DNA from: Paenibacillus lupini
Lineage (GTDB): Bacteria > Bacillota > Bacilli > Paenibacillales > Paenibacillaceae
NCBI RefSeq assembly: GCF_011761355.1
Contig: NZ_JAASRW010000006.1
Coordinates: 372,001 to 436,000 of the forward strand
DNA length: 64,000 bases
Direction: 5' to 3'
The translations under genes were made by a program, and so were the position numbers. Below the pieces are notes generated by a model, which worked only from the letters and a program-made list of their open reading frames with translations, did not search any database and was not told where the DNA came from. Shown one piece after another: positions 37,113 to 45,100 of the stretch (the stretch's first letter is position 1; the number at the start of each line of letters is the position of its first letter).

Positions 37113-38561
37113 CTACAGTCCAATTTCTCTTTCTCTCCGGAGATCTGCACTCGAAGGTAGAGTTTGTCTTATCCAGCTGAACACCTGATAAGCCCCATAG
37201 CTCTGCAACAAAATGAGTACTGGTATAAAATCCAGCCGATAACGTGGTTGATTTTCCACCAACAAATGTGCGCCTATGTAGAAAAGCAATAAACCCAAAT
37301 ACAACAATGCCTCGTTCCCCTTGCCTGTTCGCCATAAAGCCATCATGCTAATAACACCAAATGCGCACATCAACACATACATAGGGCCTTCCCATCGTTG
37401 CATTTTTTGTTCCAGCTCCCAGTTGTCCAATCCCCGCAAGCTCCAATAGGCGGCTGAATCCGATGAACCCCACATGATGGAAAGCTTTCTGCCGAGGAGT
37501 GCCGCGACTTCTGACTTATCTTCCAGACGCTCTTTAATCTTAATAAGCTCCGCTTGATAGCGCTCTTCCCCATATGGATATTGGTTTACATAATTCGCAT
37601 CTTCTTTATTCCAACTGCCGTTCGTTTCAGCATTTAAACCAACCATGAACTTCCAATATTTTTCTCCCTCAAATAAGGAATGCTGGGTGACACCGGAAGA
37701 GATCAGCGATGTACTAGCAAGCAGCTGCACCAAATAATATGCAATAATCACACCACCAAGCTTGCCCGCCATCACACCTGCCTGCCTCTTAGCGGAACCA
37801 CGCCACAGCTGCCATAACATCGGCAAGACAAATAAAGCAGCCCCCGCCAAGTAGACAATTCCTATTGGCCGCATGAGATTCCCAAGTCCGATAGCTAACC
37901 CCGCAAGCAGCCAATGGATGAACGAGTCCCTAACTCTCAGCAGTAAGAGACATCCTAGCATAAACAGAAACACCGATATATGCTGATTCGTTAATACCGA
38001 GCACATAAGTATATTCGGTATATAAAAGAGATAAATAAGTGCAGCAACTCTACCGTAATTCTCGTTATTAAATACCTTTTTAGCCGAATAATAGAGAATG
38101 GCAGCTGTCCCAATGCTGAACAGAACGTTAAACAACTTGAGTACAATCAGGTGATTGCCAAACAGTTTAATCACCGCAGCCTCATAAATCGTAAATCCAT
38201 GCTGGTAAGGAAAGCTGATATAGTAAGGCGAATCGCTATAGGCAAAGTTCCCCGAAGCCGCCTCTTGAGCCGCATTGTACATGAAAAGAAAATCTGATTC
38301 CGGTAAGGCCGGATTCCATAGGATCCAAGCTACGCGGCAGGCTAAACCAAGCGTTAGAAAAACAATCAGAAACATTTTTCTGCTCAAATGTTGGGTTGCC
38401 CAATAAATCACGAATACAACGACAATAAAAGTTACAGCAAGTGCCGCGAGCATCTTCCATACGGATTCATAGATACTCATTGTATTTGCAAATGAAGAGA
38501 CCAGAATGGTCAGAAAAAATAGCCCGCCTGCTGTAGAAAGGATACGTGTGCGAAAAGTCAT
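37113..38561 (-). CDS. Integral membrane glycosyltransferase, GT39/ArnT-like
   Basis: 482 residues with roughly eleven hydrophobic spans. After the first spans, NPALPESDFLFMYNAAQEAA has the acidic pair in the first extracytoplasmic loop typical of polyprenyl-phosphate-sugar transferases (PMT/PF13231 type), and FPYQHGFTIYEAAVIKLFG follows. The C-terminus has the usual ENQPRYRLDFIPVLILL. These enzymes transfer a sugar from a lipid-linked donor to an exported acceptor at the outer face of the membrane. Acceptor unknown. ATG 38561 has AAGGAG. Confidence 0.83.
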   Translation of the reverse strand: MTFRTRILSTAGGLFFLTILVSSFANTMSIYESVWKMLAALAVTFIVVVFVIYWATQHLSRKMFLIVFLTLGLACRVAWILWNPALPESDFLFMYNAAQEAASGNFAYSDSPYYISFPYQHGFTIYEAAVIKLFGNHLIVLKLFNVLFSIGTAAILYYSAKKVFNNENYGRVAALIYLFYIPNILMCSVLTNQHISVFLFMLGCLLLLRVRDSFIHWLLAGLAIGLGNLMRPIGIVYLAGAALFVLPMLWQLWRGSAKRQAGVMAGKLGGVIIAYYLVQLLASTSLISSGVTQHSLFEGEKYWKFMVGLNAETNGSWNKEDANYVNQYPYGEERYQAELIKIKERLEDKSEVAALLGRKLSIMWGSSDSAAYWSLRGLDNWELEQKMQRWEGPMYVLMCAFGVISMMALWRTGKGNEALLYLGLLLFYIGAHLLVENQPRYRLDFIPVLILLQSYGAYQVFSWIRQTLPSSADLRREREIGL

Positions 38562-38795
38562 AATTACTCCTTATCTCATTTATGATTATCCGAGTATGTT
38601 ACCATATTTTGCTTCTCGTGAGTATGATTGTAACGAACTACTTTCATTAGGATGCCGGAAAGGCATCCATGCAAGAACATGATTTTTTAAACGTTTTCGT
38701 TACTTTTGCCTATACCATCCGCTAATCTCTCTCATACGCTATACGGTACCTGCCTAAACTCAACTATCACCATTTACTTATAGGGAGATGGACAC

Positions 38796-40139
38796 GTGAA
38801 ATCAAAGACGGGGCTTACCGGGCGAGTAATTTTTAAAGGAGATCCAGGTTATAATGCGGCGCGTAAAAACTGGGATCCTCATACAGACAGATTCCCGAAG
38901 GTATTTGTTTTTGCCCAAAGAACACAAGACGTAGCAAACGCGATCAAATGGGCTCGTAAGAACAATGTCCCTATTCGGCCAAGAAGCGGCAGACATGCTC
39001 TGGAGACCAATCTTTCACAGGTTAACGGCGGCATCGTCATTGATGTCAGTGAAATGAAGAAAATTACTTTGAATAAAAAATGCAGAACTGCTGTGGTAGA
39101 GTCCGGTAATCAAGTAGGCAGAATTGTTGATACGCTTGCGCGGCAAGGGTTTATAGCTCCCTTTGGCGACAGTCCCTCTGTTGGGATCGGCGGCATCACA
39201 ACTGGCGGGGGCATCGGTCCGCTGCAACGGACGACTGGTCTAATCTGCGATAATCTTATTGCGGTGGAAATGGTTGATGCGAAGGGCCGAGTGATTCGCG
39301 CGAGCAAAAAACGCAATTCCGATCTTCTATGGGCTACCCGCGGGGGAGGCGGCGGTAACTTTGGCGTATATACCAAATATAAATTCAAAGTGCTGCGTGC
39401 TCCAGCCAAGGCTACCGTATTCAGCGTTACCTGGCCATGGAACCAGTTCGAAGCAGTCGTCAAGAAATGGCAAAGGTGGGCTCCTGGCACCAGCACCAAA
39501 CTAGGCAGCGAGTTAACCGTCGGTCCAAAAAAAGGCGGCAATGTAAGTATGCTTGGGCTGTTCCTGGGATCTAAAACAGAAGCTCTTCGCTTCTTAAAGC
39601 CTATCCTAAGCGTTGGAACACCTACGCCAACAATCAAGTATCTCCCTTACCTTGAAGCCACTAAGTTTTTACTTGCTCCTGACCCTGTACTTACTCAAAA
39701 GTACAGCAACCAATTCTCAAGCGGTTTTGGATATCATCCATTCCCTGATAAAGCCTTTAAACCTATGCGTAAGTTCTTGGAGAAGGCTGAGGGAGGAACT
39801 CCAGCCGGGTTCTACTTCCTCAACTGGGGTGGAGCTGTAAGCAAACTTGCCCCTAGGGCTACCGCATTCTATTGGCGTAACGCGAAGTTCTATGTGGAAT
39901 GGAACAGCTCATGGGTTAAGCCATCTCATGCTGCCAGAAATATCGCCCTAACTCGCAATACACGCAAGAAGCTGCAGCCTTATATCGTAGGATCGTATAT
40001 CAACGTGCCTGACCAAGGCATCAAATGCTCCGGTCCGGTCTACTATGGGAAGAACTATCCTAGACTGCGCAGGGTAAAAGCGAAGTATGATCCGCAGAAT
40101 GTGTTTAACAACCCGCAAAGTATTCCTCCTGCAAAATAA
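38796..40139 (+). CDS. FAD-dependent oxidoreductase, berberine-bridge type
   Basis: 447 residues: FAD_binding_4 domain (about 30-200) with RPRSGRHALE (H67, the usual 8-alpha FAD-linked histidine) and GDSPSVGIGGITTGGGIG; substrate domain; C-terminal BBE segment (YYGKNYPRLRRVKAKYDPQN VFNNPQSI, in pieces YYGKNYPRLRRVK and YDPQNVFNNPQSI). Relatives oxidise sugars or alcohols using O2. The second covalent FAD site, a Cys before the VGIGG motif in bicovalent members, is Asp/Ser here, so only single covalent attachment is expected. No signal peptide. GTG 38796 follows AGGGAG. A perfect terminator follows. Confidence 0.92.
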   Translation: MKSKTGLTGRVIFKGDPGYNAARKNWDPHTDRFPKVFVFAQRTQDVANAIKWARKNNVPIRPRSGRHALETNLSQVNGGIVIDVSEMKKITLNKKCRTAVVESGNQVGRIVDTLARQGFIAPFGDSPSVGIGGITTGGGIGPLQRTTGLICDNLIAVEMVDAKGRVIRASKKRNSDLLWATRGGGGGNFGVYTKYKFKVLRAPAKATVFSVTWPWNQFEAVVKKWQRWAPGTSTKLGSELTVGPKKGGNVSMLGLFLGSKTEALRFLKPILSVGTPTPTIKYLPYLEATKFLLAPDPVLTQKYSNQFSSGFGYHPFPDKAFKPMRKFLEKAEGGTPAGFYFLNWGGAVSKLAPRATAFYWRNAKFYVEWNSSWVKPSHAARNIALTRNTRKKLQPYIVGSYINVPDQGIKCSGPVYYGKNYPRLRRVKAKYDPQNVFNNPQSIPPAK

Positions 40140-40141
40140 CA

Positions 40142-40183
40142 AAAACAGCGGCCCGACTAGAATTAGTCGGCCGCTGTTTTTTT
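40142..40183 (+). terminator. Terminator after the FAD oxidoreductase gene
   Basis: AAAACAGCGGCCCGACTA and TAGTCGGCCGCTGTTTT form a long stem (one bulge) around GAAT, followed by TTTG. It could stop transcription from both sides. Confidence 0.9.
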
Positions 40184-40200
40184 GTGCTGCGTTAGTTCCA

Positions 40201-41493
40201 TTAATCCGTATTATTCCGGATGATAATGATTACTTTAATTTTTGTTATATTTTTAGCATTCCTAGGCTTTACCTTAATGCTGACTGTCGCTTCTTCTGAA
40301 GTCAACTCTCCATTACTCACCGTAAAGGTAAAGCTGTCCTTACCGGTATAACCAGCAGCTGGCTTGTACGTATAAGCTCCAGTAGCGGCATTCACTTTTA
40401 CCGTGCCATGCTTAGGCTTTGTTGCTATGGCAAAAGTCAGCGTCGCCCCTGGATCCACATCCGTTCCGCTTAATGTACCCTTTAATGCTTTGCCCTTCTT
40501 GGTCGAAGCCCTTGCATCATTTGCTATTGGAGCATGGCTATCAGAGTTAACCATTATGGTTACTGTTGCAGGCGCTGATATGCTGGATCCATCACTTACC
40601 GAGAATGTGAAGCTGTCCTGTCCGGTAAAGTCAGCTACAGGTGTATAAATATATGCCCCTGTTTCCGTATTTATTGTCAAGTTACCGTGTGCTGGATCTG
40701 AGACTTTCATGAACGTTAAAGCATCTCCATCTAGATCAGTCCCGCTTAGAACCCCTTCCAACACAGTATCTGCCTTCACCGTCGCTTCTGCTGGATTGGC
40801 TTCGGGTGGATCGTTCAAGGCAGTTACCGTAATCTTAATGGTCGCAGGTGTAGAATAAACCACTCCATCGTATACCTTAAAAGTAAAGCTATCCGAACCG
40901 CTATATCCTGGATTTGGCGTATAGGCATAGTCACCTGTAGAGCTGTTAAGTGATAAAAGCCCATTAACCGGAGCTGTTGCTACCGAATAAGTTAATGTCG
41001 TTCCCGCATCCAGATCAAGTCCGACAAGCTTACCAACTATTTTGGTATCTTCAATAGTAGAAACAGATCTGGCAACTCCCCATGGCACATCATTGATGGA
41101 GTTTATTGTAATCGAAACAGTCGCTGCAGCCGATAAAGCTGTACCATCCTTAGCTATAAAAGAAAAGCTGTCACTTCCGTAATAATTCGGCAGAGGCAAA
41201 TAGGAATATGTACCATTAGATTTAAACTCAATGGAGCCGTGAGATGGTCCAACTGCTACTTCAAACGTTAACGGATCACCATCTGGATCAGAACCATAAA
41301 CCTGACCTTTCAATAAAGTATCTTCATCAATGGTTTCACTTGCCGGTGTTGCGGTTGGCGCACTACCCGCAATTGTTTCTTGCACGGTCTCCTCGGCTGC
41401 AAAGGCGTTCTTGCTCTGCAAAGTGAAGCCTCCTGTAAGCAGCAAGGCGCTGAATATGAACAGATAAGCAATGTTTCGGATAGAGCTTTTCAT
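40201..41493 (-). CDS. Secreted tandem Ig/cadherin-like repeat protein
   Basis: 430 residues: signal peptide 1-33 (cleavage near AFA-AEE), then four tandem repeats of about 92 residues, each with the pattern (D)GDPLTF...HG...G.Y.Y.P...G.DSF.F...DG...S.PATV.I, the Big_9/cadherin-like fold of VCBS-type adhesins. Short repeats such as YTPNPGYSGSDSFTFKV and YKPAAGYTGKDSFTFTV show the periodicity. Asp-rich SDPDGDPLTF loops suggest calcium binding. No sortase motif or S-layer domain is visible, and the tail is basic. ATG 41493 is chosen because GAGAGGAG lies 11 bases upstream; an upstream GTG abuts that site. Confidence 0.87.
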   Translation of the reverse strand: MKSSIRNIAYLFIFSALLLTGGFTLQSKNAFAAEETVQETIAGSAPTATPASETIDEDTLLKGQVYGSDPDGDPLTFEVAVGPSHGSIEFKSNGTYSYLPLPNYYGSDSFSFIAKDGTALSAAATVSITINSINDVPWGVARSVSTIEDTKIVGKLVGLDLDAGTTLTYSVATAPVNGLLSLNSSTGDYAYTPNPGYSGSDSFTFKVYDGVVYSTPATIKITVTALNDPPEANPAEATVKADTVLEGVLSGTDLDGDALTFMKVSDPAHGNLTINTETGAYIYTPVADFTGQDSFTFSVSDGSSISAPATVTIMVNSDSHAPIANDARASTKKGKALKGTLSGTDVDPGATLTFAIATKPKHGTVKVNAATGAYTYKPAAGYTGKDSFTFTVSNGELTSEEATVSIKVKPRNAKNITKIKVIIIIRNNTD

Positions 41494-41590
41494 AATCTCT
41501 TTCACTCCTCTCTTGACTCACAATTATTCTAGAAGATTATTCCATTTCATTCGTGAGCCATTTGCCGCAATTCAGTGATTCAGCAGACAC

Positions 41591-41614
41591 AAAAAAAGCA
41601 GCCTCCCGGCTGCT
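41591..41614 (-). terminator. Terminator after the RimJ-like acetyltransferase gene
   Basis: On the minus strand GCAGCCGGGAGGCTGC forms a 6-bp stem followed by seven T residues. Confidence 0.8.
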
Positions 41615-41670
41615 TCGGATGGACTATGTCCACTACTGCGTTTATGTGCTTTGTTTATATCCCTCAATTT

Positions 41671-42249
41671 TTAAAACTCCGCTCCCCGAGCCTTCGCAAA
41701 AATCATCGTATCCCTAAGCGAGCCGTCATTTGCACATTTGTCATTTCTCAGGATACCTTCCAGCGTAAAGCCTGCCCGTTCAGCCACTTTGGCGCTCCGC
41801 TGATTGCGGGCATCACATAGAATCTCAATCCGGTTCGCCTCTAGAACATGGATAGCAAAATTCGTAATCGCATCTACCGCTTCCGTTATGTAGCCTTGTC
41901 CTGCATAGGACGTACGTGCCCAATAACCAATCTCGAATGAACGTGCCTGCCAATCCATCCGGTGAAGACCGCTGCTGCCAACAAGCTGTCCTGTTTCTTT
42001 ATGAATAAGAAGAAGACGTAAATCTGTCCGCGCCAGATATTCCAGCCGTGATTTGCGTATGGTAATCTCAGACTCTTCTATAGTAGGAGCTGATTTCGCC
42101 CAAGGCATCCATGGCCACAGCTCTTCCCTGCTTTCAATAACCGCCTCATTAACTGCTGCACCGTCTCCGTATAATGGAGCACGAATAATAAGTCTAGCAC
42201 TTTCGAAACTTTCAGGTATTGATAGTAAAATCGGATTAAATAGGCTCAT
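41671..42249 (-). CDS. GNAT acetyltransferase, RimJ/RimL type
   Basis: 192 residues of the ribosomal-protein-alanine acetyltransferase-like group (Acetyltransf_3): ESARLIIRAPLYGDGAAVNE at the N-terminus, IGYWARTSYAGQGYITEAV as motif A (AGQGYITEA), NRIEILCDARNQRSAKVAER and AGFTLEGILRND at the end. Acetyl-CoA-dependent; the acceptor may be a protein N-terminus or a small molecule. ATG 42249 follows AGAGGAA. Confidence 0.92.
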   Translation of the reverse strand: MSLFNPILLSIPESFESARLIIRAPLYGDGAAVNEAVIESREELWPWMPWAKSAPTIEESEITIRKSRLEYLARTDLRLLLIHKETGQLVGSSGLHRMDWQARSFEIGYWARTSYAGQGYITEAVDAITNFAIHVLEANRIEILCDARNQRSAKVAERAGFTLEGILRNDKCANDGSLRDTMIFAKARGAEF

Positions 42250-42453
42250 TTATTCCTCTCCTTTATTACTTGGATATATGCTGCATCCTTGCATCAGCAA
42301 ACGCGGAGGAACCGGAGTTGAGAAGGTAAAATCGCTGAATTGGCTATGTTCACACCATTATAGGTCCTGCTATTCTTAGACGCAATAGCTCCTTTTTGCG
42401 CCACTTGCCCCCTATTCCAGCGAATATACACAGCACATTTAAAAACACAGCAT

Positions 42454-42488
42454 AAAAAACAGGTTGAACCCAAGATGGATCCAACCTT
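42454..42488 (-). terminator. Terminator after the HTH/F1-beta-like gene
   Basis: On the minus strand AGGTTG and CAACCT form a stem around GATCCATCTTGGGTT, followed by GTTTTTTATG. It lies 13 bases beyond the stop at 42502, so the gene is probably a single transcription unit. Confidence 0.7.
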
Positions 42489-42501
42489 TTACAATTATCT
42501 A

Positions 42502-43566
42502 TTAGCTTCTAACCTCGAGCCGTCCTTTGAAAAACAGCTCCGAAGCTTCGGTATCGTCCAATTCGCCATCCAGAATTCGCTTGACGTCCTCCAGCGTATC
42601 GTAGAGCGGCAGCCACTCTCCAGGTTTCTGCGTATACGGCTCGGAGACAAAAAACGGCTGTGCTAGATAGGATTCCAGTCTTTCTCCACGGTTATATAAC
42701 TGCACATCAGAGTCCGCTATTTTCTCAATACCATGTACACTCACAAGTGATCTTAATTCCCGATAACGACGAAGCAGCTTCCTTGCACGTTGTTGTATGG
42801 TAAGGTGTACAGCATCTAGATAAGAGCCTTCCAAAATGGTTGAGGTAGAAACAATAGGATCAATAGCAGGATAAATACCGCGGCTGATTAAATCCGTATC
42901 AAAACGCAAGAGCGTATCTAGCGGGCCATATGCATCTGTTGCTGATCCATCCGCAGCCTCATATGCCATATCGACTAATGCAACTGTGATTGGTCTTGCC
43001 CCTGCTTCCTTCAAGCTGTCCCTTAAAATCAATAATTCACCCGATAGAACCGTACTGCGGTCAACACCAAGCAAAATATCCTTCTCTTCACGAAGATTTA
43101 CGATCTGTTTGTACACTTCATCTCTAGTCGAGAGAACAAATTCAGATTGTTCTTTCACATGGTTAATTCCCGGTGCATCCGTGCCAGGATCCCAGAAAAT
43201 CGTTGCATATCCACGTTTGTTCAGTCGATGCATAAACTCCGCAAGTAAGACAAGCTGCCCCATATTTGGCCTTGCTACAAAACCAACCGTTCCGCCTCGC
43301 ACGACCGGTGCCATTAAATCCAGCGCCTTAATTCCGGTTTCAATCATCCTCATCCCGCTCCCTCTAATAATGAGTTCATCAAGACTACATCCTGCTAATG
43401 TTGCTAAAGCGACCAACGTTCGAACTTCTGCACGGCCAACAGGAATCTTCCCTGTGCAAAGATTAGAAACGGTTGCTGCTCTTAGACCAGCTGCCCGTGC
43501 CGCTGAGGTGAGATTCGGAACACGACGACGTAATAACGGAACGTTAAGCTGTAACTCTTCGTCCAT
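42502..43566 (-). CDS. XRE-type HTH fused to a degenerate F1-ATPase beta-subunit-like domain
   Basis: 354 residues. Residues 1-70 read as a Cro/XRE-type HTH (LTSAARAAGLRAATVSNLCT, then TLVALATLAGCSLDELI). From residue 74 the protein follows F1-ATPase beta: MIETGIKALDLMAPVVRGG (beta: LETGIKVIDLLAPYAKGG), DILLGVDRST (Walker B region, 163-172), LISRGIYPAIDPIVSTSTIL (226-245; beta: GIYPAVDPLDSTSR), then LLRRYRELRSLVSVHGIEKI and YLAQPFFVSEPYT (300-312; beta: FLSQPFFVAEVFT). The beta-barrel N-domain of F1-beta is missing, replaced by the HTH. The Walker A GGAGVGKT is replaced at 98-105 by ARPNMGQL: the catalytic Lys is Gln and Thr is Leu. It is therefore an unlikely ATPase and more likely a DNA-binding regulator that reuses the fold. 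ATG 43566 follows AAGGAG. It is divergent from trpB. Confidence 0.88.
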   Translation of the reverse strand: MDEELQLNVPLLRRRVPNLTSAARAAGLRAATVSNLCTGKIPVGRAEVRTLVALATLAGCSLDELIIRGSGMRMIETGIKALDLMAPVVRGGTVGFVARPNMGQLVLLAEFMHRLNKRGYATIFWDPGTDAPGINHVKEQSEFVLSTRDEVYKQIVNLREEKDILLGVDRSTVLSGELLILRDSLKEAGARPITVALVDMAYEAADGSATDAYGPLDTLLRFDTDLISRGIYPAIDPIVSTSTILEGSYLDAVHLTIQQRARKLLRRYRELRSLVSVHGIEKIADSDVQLYNRGERLESYLAQPFFVSEPYTQKPGEWLPLYDTLEDVKRILDGELDDTEASELFFKGRLEVRS

Positions 43567-43580
43567 TTTTTAACATCTCC

Positions 43581-43610
43581 TTACTCTATATAGTAATCAG
43601 AGTTACTCTA
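43581..43610. promoter_or_regulatory. Operator-like repeats upstream of the HTH/F1-beta gene
   Basis: Two direct copies of TTACTCTA (43581-43588 and 43603-43610, start to start 22 bp, about two helical turns) flank an inverted AGTAA (43593-43597). Thus TTACT-N6-AGTAA-N6-TTACT alternate. On the gene strand one copy (TAGAGTAA) touches the ribosome binding site. A plausible binding site for autoregulation by the encoded HTH protein. The binding partner is inference. Confidence 0.5.
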
Positions 43611-43760
43611 AAGCGCAACTACAACTTGTAAAATATTGTGAACATCAATTGAACACCTTACTCTCCAACTGCCTTTTTTTAACAAGCCATTTCCTAGCAT
43701 TTATGCTACGATAGGGTTTGAATTGGTAGAGTACATATTCGATTGGAGGCGCTTTCAAAG

Positions 43761-44924
43761 ATGAGTCAAGAACAAGTGGCTGAAGGATATTTTGGAGAGT
43801 TTGGGGGCAGCTTTGTTCCACCTGAGCTGAAAGAAGTACTAGACTATTTAAGTACGCAGTTCAACAAGTTTAAGGACGACCCAGAATTTAAAGAAGAACT
43901 CGAATACTACCTCAAAGAATATGTTGGCCGCGAGAATCCGCTGACTTACGCCGAACAATTAACGGACGCTTGGGGCGGAGCGAAAATCTACCTGAAGCGC
44001 GAAGACCTGAACCATACCGGTGCACATAAAATCAACAACGTTGTTGGGCAAATTTTGCTTGCTAAACGTATGGGTGCCAAACGTGTGATTGCCGAGACTG
44101 GAGCTGGCCAGCATGGTGTTGCAACGGCAACGGCTTGCGCCATGTTCAACATGGACTGCGTCATCTACATGGGTGCAGAAGATACTCGCCGCCAAGCGCT
44201 GAACGTATTCCGTATGGAGCTGCTTGGAGCAACCGTTATACCTGTAGACAAAGGCCAAGGCCGCTTGAAGGATGCAGTAGACGAAGCGCTGAATGATCTC
44301 GTTGAAAACTATAAAAATACATTCTATCTCCTTGGCTCGGCCGTAGGACCACATCCTTTCCCTACGATGGTTAAGCATTTCCAATCGATTATTAGTGAAG
44401 AATCGAAGCGTCAGATTTTGGCCAAAGAGGGTCGTCTCCCTGACGCCGTTATCGCCTGCGCAGGCGGCGGAAGCAATGCCATTGGCGCATTTGCTCATTA
44501 CATAGATGAACCATCCGTACGCCTCATTGGTGTTGAACCGGATCAAGCTCCAACGTTGACTGAAGGCGTGCCGGGCATTATCCACGGCTTCAAGTGCCTC
44601 GTTCTGCTTGATGAAGAAGGTAATCCAAGAAAAACATACTCCATCGCTGCTGGACTCGACTATCCAGGTATTGGACCGGAGCACAGCCATCTGAAAGTTA
44701 GCGGACGTGCAGAATACGTAACAATCAGCAATGAAGAAGTACTCGCAGCATTCCAGGAACTGTCCCGTACAGAAGGCATTATCCCAGCGCTCGAAAGCGC
44801 ACATGCAGTTGCTCATGCGAAAAAGCTTGCGCCTACGATGACCAAGGATCAGATCATCATTGTCAATTTATCCGGCCGCGGCGACAAAGACGTTGAGCAA
44901 GTGTTCCACATGCTGAATAGATAA
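43761..44924 (+). CDS. trpB: Tryptophan synthase beta chain
   Basis: 387 residues, PLP-dependent beta chain that joins indole and serine to make tryptophan. HTGAHKINN carries the PLP-binding K90; [13 protein letters not shown] contains the catalytic-site Glu112; [13 protein letters not shown] binds the PLP phosphate; [15 protein letters not shown] and IIHGFKCL are standard family blocks. No trpA, trpC or other pathway gene is adjacent, so this is an orphan copy; whether the genome has a second trpB in a trp operon cannot be seen here. ATG 43761 ([12 protein letters not shown]) is chosen over a TTG 18 bases upstream because GGAGG lies 10 bases before it. No T-box or TRAP leader was seen. Confidence 0.94.
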   Translation: MSQEQVAEGYFGEFGGSFVPPELKEVLDYLSTQFNKFKDDPEFKEELEYYLKEYVGRENPLTYAEQLTDAWGGAKIYLKREDLNHTGAHKINNVVGQILLAKRMGAKRVIAETGAGQHGVATATACAMFNMDCVIYMGAEDTRRQALNVFRMELLGATVIPVDKGQGRLKDAVDEALNDLVENYKNTFYLLGSAVGPHPFPTMVKHFQSIISEESKRQILAKEGRLPDAVIACAGGGSNAIGAFAHYIDEPSVRLIGVEPDQAPTLTEGVPGIIHGFKCLVLLDEEGNPRKTYSIAAGLDYPGIGPEHSHLKVSGRAEYVTISNEEVLAAFQELSRTEGIIPALESAHAVAHAKKLAPTMTKDQIIIVNLSGRGDKDVEQVFHMLNR

Positions 44925-44936
44925 GATGGATCGTAT

Positions 44937-44972
44937 AGCAGCTTCTGCCCATCGGCAGGGCTGCTTTTTTTT
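44937..44972 (+). terminator. Terminator after trpB
   Basis: AGCAGC and GCTGCT plus the inner TGCCC/GGGCA-type pairing form a stem (AGCAGCTTCTGCCC with GGCAGGGCTGCT), followed by eight T. Confidence 0.88.
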
Positions 44973-45019
44973 GGCTGCCGTGAAGCGTATACTGTAACTA
45001 AGCTTTAGTTATTGAGACC

Positions 45020-45066
45020 ATGCTTACGAAGCATGAATCATTACGATTGGCCTCTATAAGGCCAAT
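45020..45066. promoter_or_regulatory. Two-hairpin leader before the M20 peptidase gene
   Basis: ATGCTTACGAAGCAT (45020-45034) and ATTGGCCTCTATAAGGCCAAT region (arms at 45046-45052 and 45060-45066) form two hairpins just upstream of the AAGGAGG site of the peptidase. The first is a variant of the core of the 1873-2067 array. Its role is unknown; it may simply be a dispersed repeat. Confidence 0.45.
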
Positions 45067-45100
45067 TGGGTAACAATTCATTTAAGGAGGTACATATCGC

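Noticed and set aside
42502-43566. An ordinary ATP synthase beta gene (atpD)
   Set aside because: The N-terminal barrel is absent, Walker A is destroyed, an HTH is fused, and no other ATP synthase genes are adjacent.
43567-43760. T-box or TRAP leader before trpB
   Set aside because: The region is too short, lacks the T-box sequence and a leader terminator, and has no run of NAG triplets.
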